Shown here in pieces: positions 60,779-64,000 of a stretch of DNA of 64,000 bases. This DNA comes from Salinigranum rubrum (lineage in GTDB: Archaea; Halobacteriota; Halobacteria; Halobacteriales; Haloferacaceae): NCBI RefSeq assembly GCF_002906575.1, contig NZ_CP026309.1, positions 372,001 through 436,000 of the forward strand. The letters run 5' to 3'. Each line of letters begins with the position of its first letter. Position 1 is the stretch's first letter. The position numbers were made by a program, and so were the translations under genes. The notes under the pieces were generated by a model. That model was not told where the DNA came from. It ran no database searches and worked only from the letters and a program-made list of their open reading frames with translations.

Positions 60779-62628
60779 TTAGACTGCGTCTTCGAGGTCG
60801 AGCCGCGGTCGGATGCCGAGCGCGACCATCTCGTCGAGGAGGAGCTTGAACGCGTAGCTCACCTCGATCTCGTGGATGTTGTCCTCGTCGCCGGTGATGG
60901 GGTCGTAGATACGGCGCTGGTCGACGTCCTCGACGGCGACCATCCCGGTGTCGGCGGAGACGTAGACGTCCTCGCGGTCCGAGGAGTCCAGCAGCCGCTC
61001 CTTGAGCGCCATCGCCGCGCCGTGACCGATGAGCACCTCGCGCTCCATCTCGCCGACGCGGAGGCCACCCTCGCGGGCACGCCCCTCGGTCGGCTGTCGC
61101 GTCAGGACCTGCACCGGGCCGCGCGAGCGGGCGTGCAGTTTGTTCGACACCATGTGGTACAGCTTGTGGTAGAAGATGGTGCCGACGAAGATTTCGGCCT
61201 CGATCTTCTCGCCGGTGACGCCGGAGTACATGACCTCCTTGCCCGACGACTTGAAGCCGTGCTCTTCGAGCGCGCCGCGGAGTTCGTCCTCGTTCTCGCC
61301 CTGGAACGCCGTGCCGTCGACGCGGCGTCCTTCGAGCGCGCCGACCTTCCCGCCGAGCATCTCCAGGACGTGGCCGACCGTCATCCGGGACGGAAGCGCG
61401 TGGGGGTTCAAGACGAGGTCGGGGACGACGCCGTCCTCGGTGAACGGCATGTCCTCTTGGGGTGCCAGGTGGCCGACGACGCCCTTCTGACCGTGTCGGG
61501 ACGCGAACTTGTCGCCGAGTTCGGGGATGCGCTGGTCGCGGACCGAGACCTTTGCCAACTTGGAGCCGTCCTCGCCCTCCATCAGCGTCACGGTGTCGAC
61601 GACGCCCGACTCGCCCGAGCGCATCGTCACCGACGTCTCACGCCGCTTCTGCGGGGAGAGCCCGCCCATGTCGTCCGGCTCTTCGAGGAACCGGGGTGGC
61701 GAGGTCTTCCCGAGGAGGACGCTGTTCTCGTCCACGACCGTTTCGGGGTTGACGAGGCCGTCCTCGTCGAGGTGGGTGTACGCGTCCTCGCCGCGCGCCC
61801 CGCGAACGTCCTGGGAGGGGATCTCGAAGCGGTCCTCCTGGCCGCCGGGGTACCGGCGCTCTTCGCCCTCGTAGGTGCGGAAGAAGTGCGAGCGGGCGAG
61901 GCCGCGCTCGACCGACCCTTTGTTCATCACCAAGGCGTCCTCGATGTTGAACCCCTCGTACGACATGACGGCGACGCAGAAATTCTGCGCCGCGGGCGCT
62001 CGTCGAAGCCGATCTGCTCCGTCGTCTGGGTCTTGACCATCGCCAGCTGCGGGTAGTGGAGGAGGTGCTGGCGCGTGTCGGGTCGGATGCGGTAGTTCGC
62101 CGCGGGGAGGCCGAGCGACTGCTTCATCATCCCCGCGCCCATCGTAATCCGGGGAGACGCGTTGTGCTCGGGGTACGGGATCATCCCGGCACCGATGCCG
62201 AAGATGAGCTGCGGGTCGATTTCGAGGTGGGTCGTGTTCTGCTTCTCGGGGTCGTCGGGGTGGTACTCGATGTCGTCCTCGTCGACGGCAACGAGGATGT
62301 CCTCCTCCTCCTCGGCGTCGATGAACTCGATGAGACCACGGCTGACGAGGTCGTCGAACGAGATGTCGCCGTCGTCGACCGCCTCGATGTGCTCGTCGTC
62401 GAGCAGCGGTTCGCCCTGTTCGACGACGATGAGCGGGCGCCGTGCGCGGCCCGCGTCGGCGTTGATGATGACCTCGCGCGTCCGGTCTTTGACCGAGACG
62501 TTGACCATCTGGGAGACGTCTCCCCGTCGTCGTGCTTCGCGGATCTGTTCTGCGAGCTCGTGGGGGTCCTCGTGGGTCCCGACCAGGCTCCCGTTGACGT
62601 ATACTTTCGCTTCTCGTGCTTGCGCCAT
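60779..62628 (-). pseudogene. rpoB1: RNA polymerase subunit B' (rpoB1), one-base frameshift
   Basis: The N-part from ATG 62628 ([20 protein letters not shown]) goes to FDERP; the C-part begins [20 protein letters not shown] and includes [20 protein letters not shown] and [16 protein letters not shown]. The frames meet at GGG 61994-61996 (plus strand): one added base restores [19 protein letters not shown] as in all archaea, giving about 616 residues. The gene is essential, so this frameshift cannot be real in a living cell unless another copy exists. It is the strongest sign of sequencing error in the window. Confidence 0.93.
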
Positions 62629-62635
62629 CGTGTAG

Positions 62636-64000
62636 TTAGTCGTCCGCAGGTGTGGTCTCGACGCCCTCGAGTCCGGGCATGCCCTGTACGCCCATGTGCG
62701 CCAGCTCTCGCTTGAGCGCCCGCTCGTCCTCGACGTTCTGTGACAGCTCCATCGCCTGGGCGAAGTTCTTCACCAGGCCGCAGTTCGGCCCCTCCGGCGT
62801 CTCGGAGGGACAGATGCGACCCCACTGGGTCGCGTGGAGGTCGCGCGCCTCGAAGTGTGGTTGCGAGCGCGACAGCGGCGAGCGCAGCCGTCGAAGGTGC
62901 GACAGCACCCCCATGTAGTCCGTCCTGTCGACGAGCTGAGAGACGCCCGAGCGCCCACCGACCCAGTTCCCGGTGGCGATGGGGTGCTCTAGGCGTTCGG
63001 TCAGCACGTCCGAGCGCACGACGGTGTTCACCGTCAGGTTCCGGTTCCGCATGTTCGCCCGTTCGAGCTGGTACTTCACGTCGCGTGCGAGCTTGTTCAG
63101 CGCCGTTCTGAAGAGGTCGCGCATCAGGTCGCCCGACACCTTGAGCCGCTTGTTCGCGTAGTGGTCCTTGTCGTCCGATTCGCGCCGCCCGAGCGCAAGT
63201 TCGAAACACGCCTCGGCCATCCGGCAGAGGTAGTACGACTTGTTGATGCGCACCTCCTCCTCCTCGACGCCTTCCTCGTGCAGGTGGGGGAGGAGGTAGC
63301 GGTCGATGACGTAGTTGGCGCGCTTGAGCTGGTAGTTCTTGCCCTGGCCGCCGGCGACGCGCTTGCCGAGCGCCTCGATGGCCTGTTCTTCGGTCTGAAC
63401 GGGCGCCTCCTCCAGGTTCTCCAGCATGAACTTCACGATCTCGGGGTCGTCCGAGACGCGGTGGACGATCTCCTCGTCCGATTCGAGACCGAGCGCGCGG
63501 ACGAGCGTGACGAAGTTCACCGACCCGGAGACGGAGGGGAACGACACCTCCAAGAGGCCCTCACGGTTCCGCTCACAGAGAACGAGCGCGCGGTACCCGC
63601 GGCGCTGAGAGAACGTCTTCGCGACCTGGATCTCGTCGCCGTACTTCGTGTCGTACTCGGCGAGGATCTTGTTCGGCGCGAGGTCCTCCGAGGTCATGAG
63701 CACGCGCTCGGAGCCGTTGACGATGAAGTAGCCGCCGGGGTCGACGGGGTCCTCGCCGATCTCGACGAGGTCCGCGTCGGAGAGTTCGGAGATGTTGCAC
63801 TTCCGGGAGCCGACCATGATGGGCATCCGACCCACCTTGGTCTCGGTGGAGTCGAGGACGACCTCCTCTTCCTCCTCGCCGCCGCGGACGATGGACATCT
63901 CCATGAACACCGGCGCGGCGTAGGTGATGTTGCGGAGGCGGGCCTCCTGGGGGAACAGGAGTTCCTCGCTCCCGTCGGCCTCCCTCACTCGGGGGTCTCG
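62636..64000 (-). CDS. rpoB2: RNA polymerase subunit B'' (rpoB2), partial
   Basis: The frame is open to the right edge (the N-terminus lies outside). Visible: RVREADGSEELLFPQEARLR near the edge, YAAPVFMEMSIVRGG, VGRMPIMVGSRKC, GYFIVNGSERVLMTSED, and near the C-terminus RICPSETPEGPNCGLVKNFA and the fork-loop segment. This is the N-terminal half of the archaeal beta homologue. About 454 residues are visible; the full protein is usually near 520. The gap to rpoB1 is 7 nt. Confidence 0.95.
   Translation of the reverse strand, partial: RDPRVREADGSEELLFPQEARLRNITYAAPVFMEMSIVRGGEEEEEVVLDSTETKVGRMPIMVGSRKCNISELSDADLVEIGEDPVDPGGYFIVNGSERVLMTSEDLAPNKILAEYDTKYGDEIQVAKTFSQRRGYRALVLCERNREGLLEVSFPSVSGSVNFVTLVRALGLESDEEIVHRVSDDPEIVKFMLENLEEAPVQTEEQAIEALGKRVAGGQGKNYQLKRANYVIDRYLLPHLHEEGVEEEEVRINKSYYLCRMAEACFELALGRRESDDKDHYANKRLKVSGDLMRDLFRTALNKLARDVKYQLERANMRNRNLTVNTVVRSDVLTERLEHPIATGNWVGGRSGVSQLVDRTDYMGVLSHLRRLRSPLSRSQPHFEARDLHATQWGRICPSETPEGPNCGLVKNFAQAMELSQNVEDERALKRELAHMGVQGMPGLEGVETTPADD

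Overview
The window is a piece of a haloarchaeal (class Halobacteria) chromosome. It is GC-rich, its proteins are strongly acidic, starts are often leaderless with a TATA-like box about 27 nt upstream, and the RNA polymerase large subunits are split into A'/A'' and B'/B''. Genes follow haloarchaeal or archaeal families throughout.

Layout. (1) 1-25.8 kb is ordinary core chromosome: a FAU-1/DUF402 RNA-binding protein (partial), a PrsW-type membrane protease, riboflavin synthase, a DUF502 protein, an SLC13-type anion transporter, an M24-like protein, a UvrD-type helicase, M32 and M20 peptidases, manganese catalase, a PIN/KH ATPase, Agl23, ABCE1/Rli1, RtcA, a universal stress protein, archaemetzincin and small membrane or redox proteins. 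(2) 25965-43457 is an integrated element of about 17.5 kb, clearly more AT-rich, inserted in the 3' end of tRNA-Ala(CGC). It is bounded by a 23-bp direct repeat and has a tyrosine integrase beside the left repeat. It carries mostly unrecognised small genes, a second recombinase, a large zinc-finger/HTH protein next to the intact tRNA, and a four-gene defence-like module (DUF1156 methyltransferase, PLD nuclease with a C-terminal DNA-binding-like domain, small PglZ protein, DUF499 ATPase). Beside the module lies a collapsed second copy of the methyltransferase/PLD pair. (3) 43.4-64 kb is the archaeal str/rpo neighbourhood, all on the minus strand apart from one gene: rpoB''-rpoB'-rpoA'-rpoA''-nusA-like, rps12-rps7, fusA (EF-2), tuf (EF-1A)-rps10, tRNA-Ala, with lineage-specific genes inserted (MscS, a DUF5781 gene, a histidine kinase, ACT protein, homoserine dehydrogenase, YihY).

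How the parts work together. The defence-like module combines a DNA adenine methyltransferase (self marking), an ATPase and PglZ (the pair typical of BREX) and a nuclease related to BfiI/NgoFVII-type PLD restriction enzymes. No helicase is present. It sits in a mobile element that uses a tRNA as its attachment site, which suits horizontal spread of immunity. The chromosomal right part is the transcription/translation core.

A data-quality point affects the reading of several genes. Seven genes, including the essential rpoB' and the DUF499 ATPase, are each broken by what looks like one missing base, in or next to a homopolymer run. The most economical explanation is homopolymer under-calling in the assembly rather than seven real pseudogenes. 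Coordinates of those genes are given across the break.
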